Positions 41,851-52,762 are shown, counted from the first letter of the stretch. The stretch is DNA of 64,000 nt from Notospermus geniculatus (GCA_002633025.1 NMRB01001066.1:135000-198999); one strand, 5' to 3'. The notes: generated by a model from the letters alone, not told the origin. Numbers and translations: made by a program.

Positions 41851-42896
41851 TACTACGTTTAAATCATCTGGACCCCGATGGTGGTAACCGGACAACAATG
41901 AATTTAGGGTTTACTCTAAACGGTCCAATGCACATTGTTTTCTAACCAGCTGACCCTTGGTTCGAAATAGATCATGCAACTAGGCCTTGATTCGAAATTG
42001 AACACAGGCATGGTGCATGGGATTGGCTGGAAGTGTCCTGTCAATAAAACGCATATCAATAGCCAGACTTCACCAACAATATCAAGGTCTGCCTGACAAC
42101 CAAAGGGTCCTCACATCGGGGTCCAAATGCTTAAAGCCGCAGAGTATGCACAGCTAATTACTTCCATTTCGGCCGAATTTTAGTGCAACCTCGTTTACAG
42201 GCGTGCGTAATGTATAGAACCATAGAACCACACATTATAGCATTATCCTGTATCGAGGTTCGGGGAATCCCCAATGCTGCGTGTAGTCTTGCGCAGCCAG
42301 CCGTTTCGTTCCACAGTACTGCTCATATACGGATTCCCAGATTCGAAACAGCGGCTGGGTGGCCGAGACTATGCTCGCCGATTATGACCCATCTGTCTAT
42401 ACTGTGCAGCTTTAAACGTACTATAGATTTTTACGACACACCTGATGATGCACTGTTGAGAAAATTCCTACCACCGACGATAATATCCTTCGGCAAATTT
42501 ACATCAAAATGTTAAGAGTGCAACTGCAAATAAGCGCGAATCTTTGATGGATGAAAAAAATCAGAGTTACTGGATACGTAAAGCAATTTAGTGGATTGAA
42601 ACAACCTATTCTGACATTTCGCGCAAGCACGTAGCACGTCAATAGATACTTCCGCTCGCTCCCTGAACGGAAGTCATTGACAAGTCGAGCACAGATTTCA
42701 GACTAATCTAATGGTTTAACCAATACAGAAACCATTCAGTTTTGGAAATCAACCAGAAATAGAAATCAAGGATGGATTAACATCAGCTCGATAAGCGCTA
42801 AATGTTCTTCAGCAAGGAGACGATGTACTTGGGAATACCAACACAGTACGCCGATATCTGGTGGTTACCAAGTCCACTCAGAAAGCGGCGGGTGCC
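41851..42896. other. Unassigned stretch
   Basis: No recognised repeat or gene. The open frame at 42183-42515 has no recognisable motif. Confidence 0.4.
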
Positions 42897-43066
42897 GGTG
42901 TGACAGAAATCAAAGTCCCCCAGGAATCAAAGTCCGGTCCTATTGTTCAGCGAGTAGGGATTAGAATATATGGTTATGGAGACCACGACCATTCGGACAT
43001 AATCATACAATCGCGGGCTATTGTTTGGCGGACTTGCATTCCTAGGGCGTTGATTCCTGTCACACC
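42897..43066. mobile_element. MITE Y, copy adjoining MITE V
   Basis: GGTGTGACAGAAATC and the inverse of GGTGTGACAGGAATC, same interior as the 36-kb copy. MITE V starts within 2 bp of its end. Confidence 0.85.
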
Positions 43067-43067
43067 T

Positions 43068-43229
43068 GTGTAACGTTTTCTTCAGTGTGGTCCAAGTGCC
43101 AGTGTGACATTACAATAAATTAATGGAATAAGCCGCGACTTGATAATGAGAAACAGTGAGTCTGTATCCCAGTCTGTTCCAAACAATGGGAGTGGTACAG
43201 AAAAATGGCAACACTGAAAAACATTACAC
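43068..43229. mobile_element. MITE V, complete
   Basis: GTGTAACGTTTTCTTCAGTG and, at the right end, CACTGAAAAACATTACAC form inverted termini, 162 bp. A truncated copy is at 10439-10545. Both border a SINE-A B box. Confidence 0.78.
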
Positions 43230-43302
43230 CGGATTCGAGTCCAGACTAGTGGGCCATATGGAATGAATCATCCCTGGCTCTTCAGTCCGTCGTATGGGAG
43301 TG
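43230..43302 (+). mobile_element. SINE-A fragment
   Basis: CGGATTCGAGTCCAGACTAG (B-box variant) then GGGCCATATGGAATGAATCA and CCGTCGTATGGGA of the SINE-A body. Truncated on both sides. Confidence 0.75.
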
Positions 43303-43350
43303 CGTTTACGTATATTTTAAACAGCAATCAAATGAGCATCTGGCCAATGG

Positions 43351-43812
43351 GGAACCGGCGAACCAATCCGACAGAGGCGCTGACGCACAACTACGGTGTT
43401 GACGCTAGAGGCACTCGCGTCACTCCTTCAGTGATCACCAGTTGAATGGGCGACGATGTAGTCCGATGTGATTTTGATTGACTGCCTGGGTCACACGTGT
43501 GCAAATATATTATCAATTATTACGCAGATCTGTAAAGAGTGAACTAAAAAATCTTACTGTTCATCCTATGCAATCTTAATTTGATAATTTGAGGCTTTAA
43601 ATCACATTTACTCTACGAACTTGCAAGTTTGGAAGACGCTTCGGTACCTACGGCACCATGACGACATCCTGTCGTCAATGTCATCAAACCACGTCGTGAC
43701 GACGTCAGACTGTGACGTGCTTTGCAATGACGTCAGCTCTACTGTTGGACTGAGCGCCTCTAGTGTCAACACCGTAGTTGTTCGTCAGCGCCACACGCGG
43801 CACGCCGGTTCC
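43351..43812. mobile_element. Inverted-repeat element, GGAACCGGCG ends
   Basis: Arms of about 60 bp share GGAACCGGCG, GGCGCTGACG and ACAACTACGGTGTTGAC-CTAGAGGC. 462 bp. A full CRE-type palindrome TGACGTCA occurs at 43728-43735. The CTAGAGGC/CTAGATGG-like words recall the Mutator-type arms, but no 9-bp TSD was found. Confidence 0.75.
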
Positions 43813-43876
43813 TCATTCTCTGGTAACGGAATTACATTTTATGGACAATTTTCAACAGTGATTCGCAAAATTATAA

Positions 43877-44207
43877 AAAACTATGTTATCTAGTATAAAG
43901 TTATGTTCCACGTCTATTGAGAAACGACTCCCAGCATCACCTAGCATGTAATAAAAACTGAAAGAATACACCATGTATGGTGATATAAGCAATTGTTATA
44001 GCAGTAACGGAATTAATCAGAGAGTACTTCCGTTACCAACATTAACGTCAATTTCGCCTGCTCTTTTGTCTTTTAAAATGCATGTAAGATATCCCGAGGG
44101 TCGTTTTTCTGCAAATACATTGTATGCAATAAAAGTTTTCTTTCACTTTACCTTGGCTTTGTAACTGATAAATCACTACGATTTGCTGATTCTCTGCTGG
44201 AGAATAG
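43877..44207 (+). repeat. R335 dispersed repeat, copy 2
   Basis: Matches 7171-7497 from AAAACTATGTTATC to CTGCTGGAGAATAG. The flanks differ from copy 1, so the limits of the unit are well defined. Confidence 0.75.
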
Positions 44208-44368
44208 TTCATCTAGTATTTAAACTCCTGTTTGGACAAAAGACAAGACGGGAAAGAGCACAGCAAATGAAATGGTCCATGGACCATGTGCCCACCTGGG
44301 TGAACGTACCAGAAAAACAAATGACAAATGTTAAATCAAAATGTTCCAGGGTCATGTATCCTCATTAG

Positions 44369-45127
44369 GGTAGACGGTAAAAAAGACACTGGAAAAAAAG
44401 ACACCGGAAAAAAGACACAGTAAAAAAGACACTGGAAATAAAGACACTGGTAAAAAAGTCACAGGAAAAAAAAGACACTGGTAAAAAAGTCACTGGAAAA
44501 ATAGACACTGAAAAAAAAGTCACTGGAAAAATAGGCACTGGTACTCGAGATTCCTGAGATTGTACTGTTAGCACAATAGGTGGATTGGACATGTTGTGTC
44601 AAGCTGAAATATGACACAGTTTTTTTTTGTTTGGGCTTAAATCAGCTGAGCAAAAATATCAGACTTAAATGGGATTTCGGATTATGGTGGACCTTAAGAG
44701 TTGTGTACTCTCTGAATTGTGGGTCATTGTCAAGTGTGATTGCCTTCGTATAGTTACTCCATCCTACAGGTGTTTTCCCATCCAAAGCTGTGATCACCAC
44801 TGAAACAAGTGGCCTGTAAGCATTGGATCGCAATAATTTTGAGTGCAAAATCCCTCATGTTTCCAATAACTTAAATCTTGCCTGAATTGTCCATTTCCTC
44901 AACATGCAATTGAAACAATGAGTGATGGTTTTGTGAGAAGTGACTCTTTTTTTCCCAGTGTCTATTTTTCCATTGACTTTTTTTCCAGTGTCTGTATTTC
45001 CAGTGACATTTTTACCAGTGTCTTTTTTTCCAGTGACTTTTTTACCAGTGTCTTTTTTTCCAGTGTCTTTTTTACTGTGTCTTTTTTTCCGGTGTCTTTT
45101 TTTCCAGTGTCTTTTTTACCTGGATTC
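44369..45127. mobile_element. Fold-back transposon with 15-bp iteron arms and 9-bp TSD
   Basis: A 759-bp element with two inverted arms of about 180 bp (44375-44550, 44950-45120). Each arm is a string of about eleven 15-bp units related to GGTAAAAAAGTCACT. CCTCATTAG flanks it at 44360-44368 and 45128-45136. The related repeat at 11170-11200 reads GTATCCTAATTAGATGCACC without the element, an empty site. Iteron variants occur in the same order in both arms. The architecture is that of fold-back elements (Drosophila FB, sea urchin TU), which belong with or near Mutator. The 400-bp middle is not recognised. Confidence 0.9.
44642..44848 (-). other. Open frame inside the fold-back element, unknown
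   Basis: About 68 codons containing VVITALDGKTPVGWSNYTK and LDNDPQFREYTTLKVHHN. Composition is protein-like and without repeats. No ATG-led start and no recognised domain. It could be a captured host exon fragment or part of a lost transposase; chance is also possible. Confidence 0.25.
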
Positions 45128-45275
45128 CCTCATTAGATGCACCTGATAAAAATTTGGAGACAATCCAGTTACAGTTCAGGAGTTACTGGACTTTGAGCTT
45201 TGGTTTTGGACAACGACGACGACGGAGGACGGACGCTGGCCCACGACAAGAGCTCACCCCAGGTGAGCTAAAAAT
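45128..45275 (+). repeat. Continuation of the dispersed repeat invaded by the fold-back element
   Basis: ATGCACCTGATAAAAATTTGG, GTTCAGGAGTTACTGG, then GGACGGACGCTGGCCCACGA and the hairpin AGCTCACCCCAGGTGAGCT, then AAAAATG. Same family as 6951-7170, 11160-11329 and 57740-57890. Confidence 0.65.
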
Positions 45276-45590
45276 GTGAGAGAACACTTTCAAAAGACAA
45301 ACCAAGTTCCCATTTCCGTAATAAGCACCCTATGTGCACGGCATAATTGATTTTTTGCACCACGGTGGTTACCCCCAAGGGTCCATGTATCCTCGTAGCG
45401 CGGAATAGTAATGCCTTCTTTCCCTGACCTCCTCAAGCAGTTCAGACATTTTCCCGAATCAAAATTGACGACTTGCTGGTTGCTGCGAATAATAAGTGAA
45501 CAGAAATGTCCACTGTTTACACCATGCAAATTGAAGGAGCTGCCTCACCGCCGCAAGTGCTTCCTATTCTTCAAAACAACGCACCACACT

Positions 45591-45695
45591 GGGTCACGTG
45601 CCAGTAATGGACCAATCAGTAAAAAGCAGATCTTTAAAAACCTGGGTCACGTGTCAGTAATGGACCAATCAGTAAAAAGCAGATCTTTAAAAACT
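45591..45695 (+). repeat. 52-bp tandem duplication
   Basis: Two near-identical copies beginning GGGTCACGTG at 45591 and 45643; each includes GGACCAATCAGT and AAGCAGATCTTTAAAAAC. Confidence 0.92.
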
Positions 45696-45763
45696 TGTTT
45701 CTCTATTTGTCCCCCGGAGCCCTCGGAGGGGGACTTGAAAATACCGGCCGTCCGTGCGCCTCT

Positions 45764-45819
45764 GCCGCTCGGCGCTCGGCGCTCGGTGCTCGCCGCTCGC
45801 CGCTCGGCGCTCGCCGCTA
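45764..45819 (+). repeat. GC-rich simple repeat (GCTCGGC/GCTCGCC)
   Basis: Runs of CGCTCGGCGCTCGG and CGCCGCTCG heptamer-like units just before the 302-bp satellite. Confidence 0.85.
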
Positions 45820-45825
45820 CTAGTC

Positions 45826-46620
45826 CCTTCCGCTCTATAACTTAAGAACGACTAAAGATTTTGGATTCATATTTGGTGGAGGGATGTATCACGGGCCAAA
45901 GGTGTGTCGCGTGAAAGAATCGGCCAAATCCGATTCTCCACTTTGCCACCAGGGGGCCGAAATCCAAACCACAAAAACTGCGATTACGCCTTTAATACTG
46001 AATGGAATTTCACGAAATTTTTATGGTAGGCTCATCTAGCAAGGGTACATAACATACCATACGGGTTTTCAATTTAATTCATTTTTCAGCCCTGTAGGGG
46101 GCGCTTTGTAAAAACCACATAAGTTCCCTTCCGCTCTGTAACTTCTGAACGACTGAAAATTTTGGGTTGATATTTGGTGGGGGGATGTACAATGGGCCAA
46201 CGGTGTGTCGCGTGAAAGAATCGGCCAAATCCGATTCTCCACTTTGCCACCAGGGGGCCGAAAGCCAAAACACAAAAACTGCGATTACACCTTTAATACT
46301 GAACGGAATTTCACAAAATTTTTATGGTAGCCTCATCTAGCAAGGCTAAATAATATACTCTGCGGGTTTTCAATTACATTCATTTTCCAGCCCTGTAGGG
46401 GGCGCTTTGTACAAACCGCATAAAAGTTCCCTTCCTCTCTGTAACTTCTGAACGACTGAAAATTTTGGGTTGATATTTGGTGGAGGGATGTATCATGGGC
46501 CAACGGTGTGTCGCGTCAAAGAATCGACCAAATCTGATTTCCCACTTTGCCACCAGGGGGCCAAAAAGCCGAATCATATAAACTGTGATTGTGCCATTAA
46601 TACTGAATGGAATCTTCAAA
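45826..46620 (+). repeat. Dimeric satellite, 302-bp unit, about 2.6 copies, with CTCF-like motifs
   Basis: CGCTCTRTAACTT lies at about 45831 and 46132, and a related CTCTCTGTAACTT at about 46434. Each 302-bp unit splits into two diverged halves. Half A holds TTGCCACCAGGGGGCCGAA (45946, 46247, 46550) and half B holds CCTGTAGGGGGCGC (46091, 46392). Alternating spacing is 145, 156, 145 and 158 bp. Long open frames here are by-products of the repeat. Confidence 0.9.
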
Positions 46621-47086
46621 ATACAGGCCCGTCGAACTTGCACCCGGGGCGACGGGGGACGTTCAATGCTGTGCTTGTTATCACTGTTAATATCTGGGAT
46701 CTCTTTTACATGTATATAGCGCCTGAGGAAGACCCCGGTTGGGGTCGAAAATTTGCGAAATATTCGGAGACGACTAATGCACTTTGATATTCTGTTTGAC
46801 ACACAGACATAATTGAGAGAAGAATATTTACGTTTTTAGAAAGTGTGACAAGTGACCACATCACAACCCTGTCCTCCAGTAGTGCTATATTGTATTACTA
46901 CGCCCATTTGCAGTGCCTGCATTGAAATACCGTGCGAAATAACCCATCATATCTTCAATACCCCCAAACCCTACATTTTTCATGGACAACCCACAAAGAA
47001 AATTTCACAGTTTGAACTATTAGGTTAGGGTTATGTTGTGTCCGAGCCGTTCCTTCCAACGAACGTATGAGACCAAGTTATGAGTC
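46621..47086. other. Unassigned stretch with a hairpin-family copy at 46735-46782
   Basis: GAAGACCCCGGTTGGGGTCG and the following GAAATATTCGGAGACGAC belong to the hairpin repeat family. Nothing else recognised. Confidence 0.5.
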
Positions 47087-47112
47087 CAGGGCCCATATTC
47101 ATAACACTACTT

Positions 47113-47392
47113 GGGTCGTATTCATAAAGCGGTTCTGTCGTTAGAACCGTCTTAGGCCGGTTCCAAGTGTAGTCGTGAAGTACACTTGGAACCAGCCTAA
47201 AGCCTAGTTTATACTTCGACGCAAGACCATCGGCGTCCGACGCACGATCAAAATCTGTACGCCGACATAAGCCTACTTCATTAGGTCGGCGTCCAGATTT
47301 TGATCGCGCGTCGGACGCCGATGGTCGTGCGTCGAAGTATAAACTAGGCTTAAGACGGCTCTAATGATAGAACCGCTTTATGAATACGACCT
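47113..47392. mobile_element. Middle fold-back MITE of the nest
   Basis: GGGTCGTATTCATAAAGCGG and its near inverse. CTT at 47110-47112 and 47393-47395. The arms carry AGAACCGTCTTAGGCCGGTT and GGTTCCAAGTGTA. Without the innermost insert, the arm sequence CCAGCCTAAGACGG is restored and pairs with the left arm. Confidence 0.9.
47201..47350. mobile_element. Innermost MITE of the nest, TAA TSD
   Basis: 150 bp. AGCCTAGTTTATACTTCGAC and its inverse, with near-perfect arms continuing through ATCGGCGTCCGACGC. TAA at 47198-47200 and 47351-47353. Harbinger-type by TSD. High arm identity suggests it is the youngest of the three. Confidence 0.92.
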
Positions 47393-47482
47393 CTTAAGTC
47401 AAAGTGTAACACTTATCCTTTGTTCAACACAAAAGATAAGTATCACACTTTGACTTTAGTACGTTTATGAATATGGACCCAG

Positions 47483-48970
47483 GCATCTCGCCATTTCTAA
47501 TGGAAAATGCACTGGCCATGCATTGTATATGTAGGTGTGTGACCATTGGAACATGCAGATTGGGATCAGAGGTCGGTCTAACGCCCTCGGCAAAGACCTT
47601 GTTGTATTCAGTTCCCAACCCATTAACTTTCAATTCGACTGGGCCGAATGCCTCGGGTGGGTATTGGATCTGAACCGACTCGTCTCGTTTCGACTGCATT
47701 AGATATCAACCACTTCTTTCAGTTGATTCGAGTGCACCTCTATATGACAGGAAAAATCGCCTGAAATGACACGTCGTTGACCTCTGCTGTCTGAGACGAT
47801 GTTCTTGCCTTTGACACCAAGGCAAAGAAAGGCAACCAATCACTTCTTCAGGGTATCAAAGCAAAGAAAGGCAGTCTTTCACTTAGGAGGCCTTAGTTCG
47901 CCCCCTGTACAGAGACGGTCTTTTTTCCAAAAAAAACTGACTGGATCAGTTTGTCATTTTTATATCGTCGATTGCAGGAACTATTCGTTGGTGATATTCT
48001 GTTAAATCTGATGGCGATTTGGCCAACTTGTAAAACAAACCAATGGGGATTGTAAGTACGATAGAGGGCGGCACATCGTAACCACTAGGTCCTATACACC
48101 TAGTCCAGAAATTCAGCGGCTAGCGCTGGAACTAAATTCTCCCATCTGCACGTCATCAAAAGAACTCAAAAATTATGGTCAACCGTGACCGTCTCTTTTG
48201 TATGGCAATGGAAGGGGCTAAAGAATCCCCCTTAGACGTCATCACTGAACACTGAGCGCCGTATTTCTGAAAGGGTTGTACGGTCAATGGATGCGCTTTG
48301 CGTGGGAAATTGATCAGGACCTGGATGTCAGTTCCATTTCAATACTTTTAACCACTAGTGACATCTATTGAGGCAGTGGGTTATGGTTCTCATTAAGCTT
48401 TCACTGCGTCCCTAACTAGGAACGACTTTTCGAGGTCATACGCATTACGACTTCAGTAGTTCAAGCCGAAAAAGTTTTCAGTATGACACACATTACTCAC
48501 ACGTAGCACAAATGTCAAGAAAGGGGAAAAGGGGGATTTTTCTTCTGTGTTGGGAAGGTCTAGCTTTTAGGCACGCAAGGTGACAACTCCTACACAAGCC
48601 ATTAAGAACAATCTTTGACGTCTTTCAAGGAAGCAGTTAAAAAGTCATTGACACGCGCCAAAGAAAGTTGCAGTCATTACTAACAGGTGTCGGGAACCTA
48701 ACCAGACGAATCCTAACATGCTAAAAACGAGTACGTGTACTTTAAAAACGCAGCATCCGAAAGTAACTCATTCTGATCGACCTCCGCGTGGGACCATAAC
48801 GATCTTGCTAAGCCTGGCGAGCATGTTAAACTCTCATTTCGATTCCCGCAAGGCTAATACTGCCGTTGTTTCTACACCAGAGTAACTGAAGGGGTTTGAC
48901 GCCATGAAATGTTGGCTGAATAAGAACCCAATTTTTATGGGAGACAGAATGGCTGGCATCTTTCGGATGA
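47483..48970. other. Unassigned stretch
   Basis: A short imperfect duplication (CAA-GCAAAGAAAGGCA) at 47819 and 47860. No recognised gene in 1.5 kb. Confidence 0.4.
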
Positions 48971-49842
48971 ATGGCCACCATAGCCACCATCTAGGATGGG
49001 CAACGTAGCTGGTCATCGAAAGGAACCTTCCCCTGATAGAGATCAACCCTCACAAAAAAATTCAGGTTGATTGCGCAAAGCGTTCTTAAGTTAATTGACG
49101 GAAACCAATTTCAAGATGGCCACCGTAGCCGCCATCTTGGATGGGCGACGTAGCTGGTTATCGAAAGGAACCTTCCCCTGATAGAGACCAACCCGCACAA
49201 AAAAAATTCAGGTTGATTGAGCGAAGTGTTTGCAAGCTGATCGACAGAAACCGATTTCAAGATGGCCACCACAGCCGCTGTGTTGGATGGGCGGCGGGAG
49301 CTGGTCGTCGAAAGGAGTCTTCCCCTGATAGGGACCAACCCTCACAAAAAAATTCAGGTTGATCGCACAAAGCATTCTCAAGTTAATCGACGGAAACCGA
49401 TTTCAAGATGGCCACCATAGCTGCCATCTTGGATGGGCGGCAGAGGTGGTCATCGAAAGGAACCTTTCCCTCATAGAGGCAAACCCTCACAAAAAAATTC
49501 AGGTTGATCGCACAAAGCATTCTCAAGTTAATCGACGGAAACCGATTTCAAGATGGCCACCATAGCTGCCATCTTGGATGGGCGGCAGAGGTGGTCATCG
49601 AAAGGAACCTTTCCCTCATAGAGGCAAACCCTCACAAAAAAATTCAGGTCGATCGGCCGAAGTGTTTGCAAGCTAATCGACGGAAACCGATTTCAAGATG
49701 GCCACCATAGCCACCGTGTTGGATGGGCGGCGGGAGCTGGTCGTCGAAAGGAATCTTCCCCTGCTAGAGACCAACCCTCACAAAAAAATTCAGGTTGATT
49801 GTGCAAAGCGTTCTCAAGTTAATCAACGGAAAACGATTTCAC
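48971..49842 (+). repeat. Satellite array, six units of 145-146 bp, YY1-like motifs
   Basis: Units start at ATGGCCACC: 48971, 49116, 49262, 49408, 49553, 49698. Each has ACCCTCACAAAAAAATTCAGG and GAAAGGAA-CTT-CCC. Units 4 and 5 are almost identical; units 3 and 6 share a different subtype (GTGTTGGATGGGCGGCGGG). Units starting at 49116, 49408 and 49553 pair AAGATGGC with GCCATCTT. Confidence 0.93.
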
Positions 49843-49912
49843 TATGCTTCAACTCATTCTTTTATGTGTAGCAACACTCTCCATGCCTAATTGGTAACTT
49901 AGACCATTCAAA

Positions 49913-50149
49913 TACTGTAAAGCAAAATAATTTCGTGGCTGGAAATTTTCACGAATCAAGATTTATAGACATATTCGCTGCAGGATATTTTCGCGAGTCT
50001 CTTCCATTTTTTTTCAGTTTAATTTCTTCCACGGAACATATTTATCACTTGCCTGTATTTATATTCGCGACAGGAAATTTTCGCGACTCATACACTCTCG
50101 CGAAATTCGCGAAAATTTCCTGCACGCAAAATATTCCTGCTTTACAGTA
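49913..50149. mobile_element. MITE, TACTGTAAAGCA ends
   Basis: TACTGTAAAGCA and its inverse at the ends. The interior has four AGGAAATTTTCGCGA-like words in both orientations. The TACTGTAAA start with CGCGA words recalls widespread MITEs of marine invertebrates. TA may be the TSD. Confidence 0.78.
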
Positions 50150-51460
50150 GATAGATTCGAACAGTCTTTCGAGCATGAATATACGACTTGCCTATTAAGG
50201 TCAAAGGTTATGTCGACCGTCGCGAGATAAAAAACGTAACGCATACTATCGGGCTTTAACCTGACTGACAGCACTTGCTTAACACCTTTCGTCATCCGAC
50301 ATTCGAAACGAGACCTGGTGACGTTCAAAGCCAACTCCTAGGTGCCTTGTTCTAGTTCAAGGAAAACCTATACCACTACCAGACTGATTTCAACAATACA
50401 ATACAAATCTCAAACAGGGACAGCAAGGATCAGACACGTGAAACCCAGGATAGCATTAACTGAACTCCTCTAGAGGATATATCATTACAAAGGGTAAAAG
50501 AGGCAGCCAGGCAAACCCTGCGATATCATTACAGTCAGTAAGGGAGTTGGCCAATCGTGAAACTTGAGCAACACTAAGGGTGTAAATTACGGCCAACATC
50601 GAGGGATTATACCGAAAGAGGACAATAGTATTGAAGAGCTGATCAGTGATGTTCCTTCTCCACCAAAGGTCAAGGCCAAGTAAACATGACTCAAATCATT
50701 CTTCTGTGTAAAACGAGTTAATCAATCAGGGTTGTTTACAAGTTCAATGACGTATTGGTCATAAGAACCACTGCTTCTTTTCCAAGTAGATGAAGACCAA
50801 AGGACGATCTTTAAGGCTGACCATTCCGCAGTTGCCACAACCCTTGTCATGTTAATGTCAAGGCTGATGAACGACTAGTTTCGCACCGCCAGCCTCTGAT
50901 CTCGCTCCGCTTCCTACGCTTGGATCAGAGTCTGGCCCCAGGCGCATTCATTCTGGTTATGCTAACGGTGCCAAAGGTGGCGCTCACACACAGACGTTGA
51001 TTCAAACGCGCCATAAGTATTTCTTAACGTACCGCAATAAAAAACAGAAACAATGTCTCAAATTAGTCTTATCGAGCTTTATGACACATATTATTTACAT
51101 TTCAATAATTTCCTGTATTTTTATTATCGTTCCTTCGACATATATCGGAGCTGAATCGATGCTCTGACTTAACGAATAGCTCTGGGTATGAATTACATCC
51201 GGGTATGCGCGCCAGAATCGGGGGGCGGGTACCCGGATGTGATTACGAAAAAAAATACTTCGTCTGGGGCTGGTCCCTCCCTGGTGAGCACTACTGCCAC
51301 CTGGAGGGAACAGCTGGAGCTGGTCTAATGAACGACACGTGTCGACCTGTCCGAAATTAGAACCAGATGCTGATTGGGTTTTTGATGTAACTCACCACAA
51401 GAGACAAACAAGCCTTAATTCTTGCAAGGAGTAGGCCCAGTTAGGCCTACGTTGACCATG
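50150..51460. other. Unassigned stretch with a small palindrome at 51190-51244
   Basis: ATTACATCCGGGTA and the inverse of it flank a GC-rich loop containing GGGGGGCGGG. No other feature recognised. Confidence 0.45.
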
Positions 51461-51655
51461 TCATTTTGCAGTCTGTACCTCCACTTCTTCAGGAAACTGT
51501 TCAGGGCCTCGTTTCAAAAACGTTCCCTCACAGGCTCTTACAGATGTTAGGACCAACTCTTCTACATAAAAAGATGGGTCGTTTTTAGATTCTTGAAGGT
51601 GTCGAGACTGTGTACCATAGGCGATTTGTTCGGGAGCATTTGCCGGATCCAGCAT
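51461..51655 (-). CDS. Orphan reading frame, unknown, possibly chance
   Basis: 64 codons from ATG to TGA, open about 13 codons further upstream. Includes LDPANAPEQIAYGTQSRH and GPEQFPEEVEVQTAK. The acidic, polar composition is protein-like, but there is no recognised family, no clear splice acceptor and no polyadenylation signal nearby. Confidence 0.15.
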   Translation of the reverse strand: MLDPANAPEQIAYGTQSRHLQESKNDPSFYVEELVLTSVRACEGTFLKRGPEQFPEEVEVQTAK

Positions 51656-52762
51656 CCAGAAAAAGAGGGGGGCGTGACGTTTGATGAAAGAACCTCAGCA
51701 AAGCCCGATTTTCTGGTCAATTTCAAGGAATTTCAACAAAATAGACGTGGTGCACATACAGTGCATGGGGGACACACGTTAAACCGGACTTCGCCGTACC
51801 AGCTCCGTGCTCTTGGGACTACCGGGGTAAGAGCATGCTGGCATGAGTTGTCGTTGAGGTTGGTACCTGTCGTGACCACGGAATCAATGTGAAGAAAGTG
51901 TCTGTTTTTCCCATTGGTAGAGTAGTGCTAGCTTTAATCCTTCCGGCAAAACGATCAGGGCAAACATCTAGCCATACAGATTAACCACAAAATTGCAGAA
52001 AACAAACCGATAACAGGAGAGACGTCAAAGAAATGACCGCTGATCGATAGGTAAAGATGATTATTCCAAGCCTGTCAGAAGCTTTATTTGATTGCAATGC
52101 GATACGAGTGACGCGCCAATTAAATTCATTCTAGAATCTTTCTTCCCGGATCAGATAACTTCAACTCCACTCGTCCTTGCCTAAAGACACGACTGGTGGC
52201 GGAACATCAGTCGATTGTCTAGTTCGACGAACAACAGCTTTCTAAACGGGAACATGTTCACCGTATCGTGATTAAGTTGCAAATGCGAATTACTGGTTGC
52301 CAACTATTGAATGTCACCAATTCTTTGTAGGTGGATCTGCAACTGAACACCCATCAGTACGTGTTTCCGAAAGACTGCCAGTTGAGTGTGAATAGGTAAA
52401 ATCTGGACAATCTGGACACTTGTAGTGAGGAGTGTGAAGCAAAGCTCTCAAACGACGCTGACCTGTTGTCAACCGGAATGTGTACTTGGAAACGACACAC
52501 CATCTAACAGAGCGCCCTCCGGCTGAAGGGGGCACCCTACAAGTCACGGAATGGTCCCAAACTGTGGTTTATATATTTTCACGTCACAACAAAAAAATTG
52601 CCTCCTGGTAAGATTTTGGCGTTGGGGGGGGGGGGCCTTTGTCTTTTGTGTTATTGGTTTGGGTTCTCCAATTTTTAGTTGTCGTCTCCCAGCAGAAGCA
52701 ACTGTGCTGCGACCAACCCGTGTCAGTTGACAAATTGAAAGTATCGCTTTGAAAGCATGAAG
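51656..52762. other. Unassigned stretch, G homopolymer near 52625-52635
   Basis: No repeat or gene recognised. Confidence 0.4.

Larger units (their letters stand above)
47090..47479. mobile_element. Outer fold-back MITE of a three-level nest
   Basis: GGCCCATATTCATAAC and the near inverse GTTTATGAATATGGACC, with CAG at 47087-47089 and 47480-47482. Its own sequence (ACTACTTAAGTC-AAGTGT..ACTTATC) matches 39244-39351 once the insert 47113-47392 is removed. Confidence 0.9.

Noticed and set aside
45411-46802. Long open frames on both strands (144 and 140 codons)
   Set aside because: They cross the 52-bp duplication, the GC-rich simple repeat and the 302-bp satellite. The repeated peptides mirror the DNA repeats.
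48971-49842. CRISPR-like array
   Set aside because: Units are adjacent and similar throughout, without spacers, and the window is eukaryotic.
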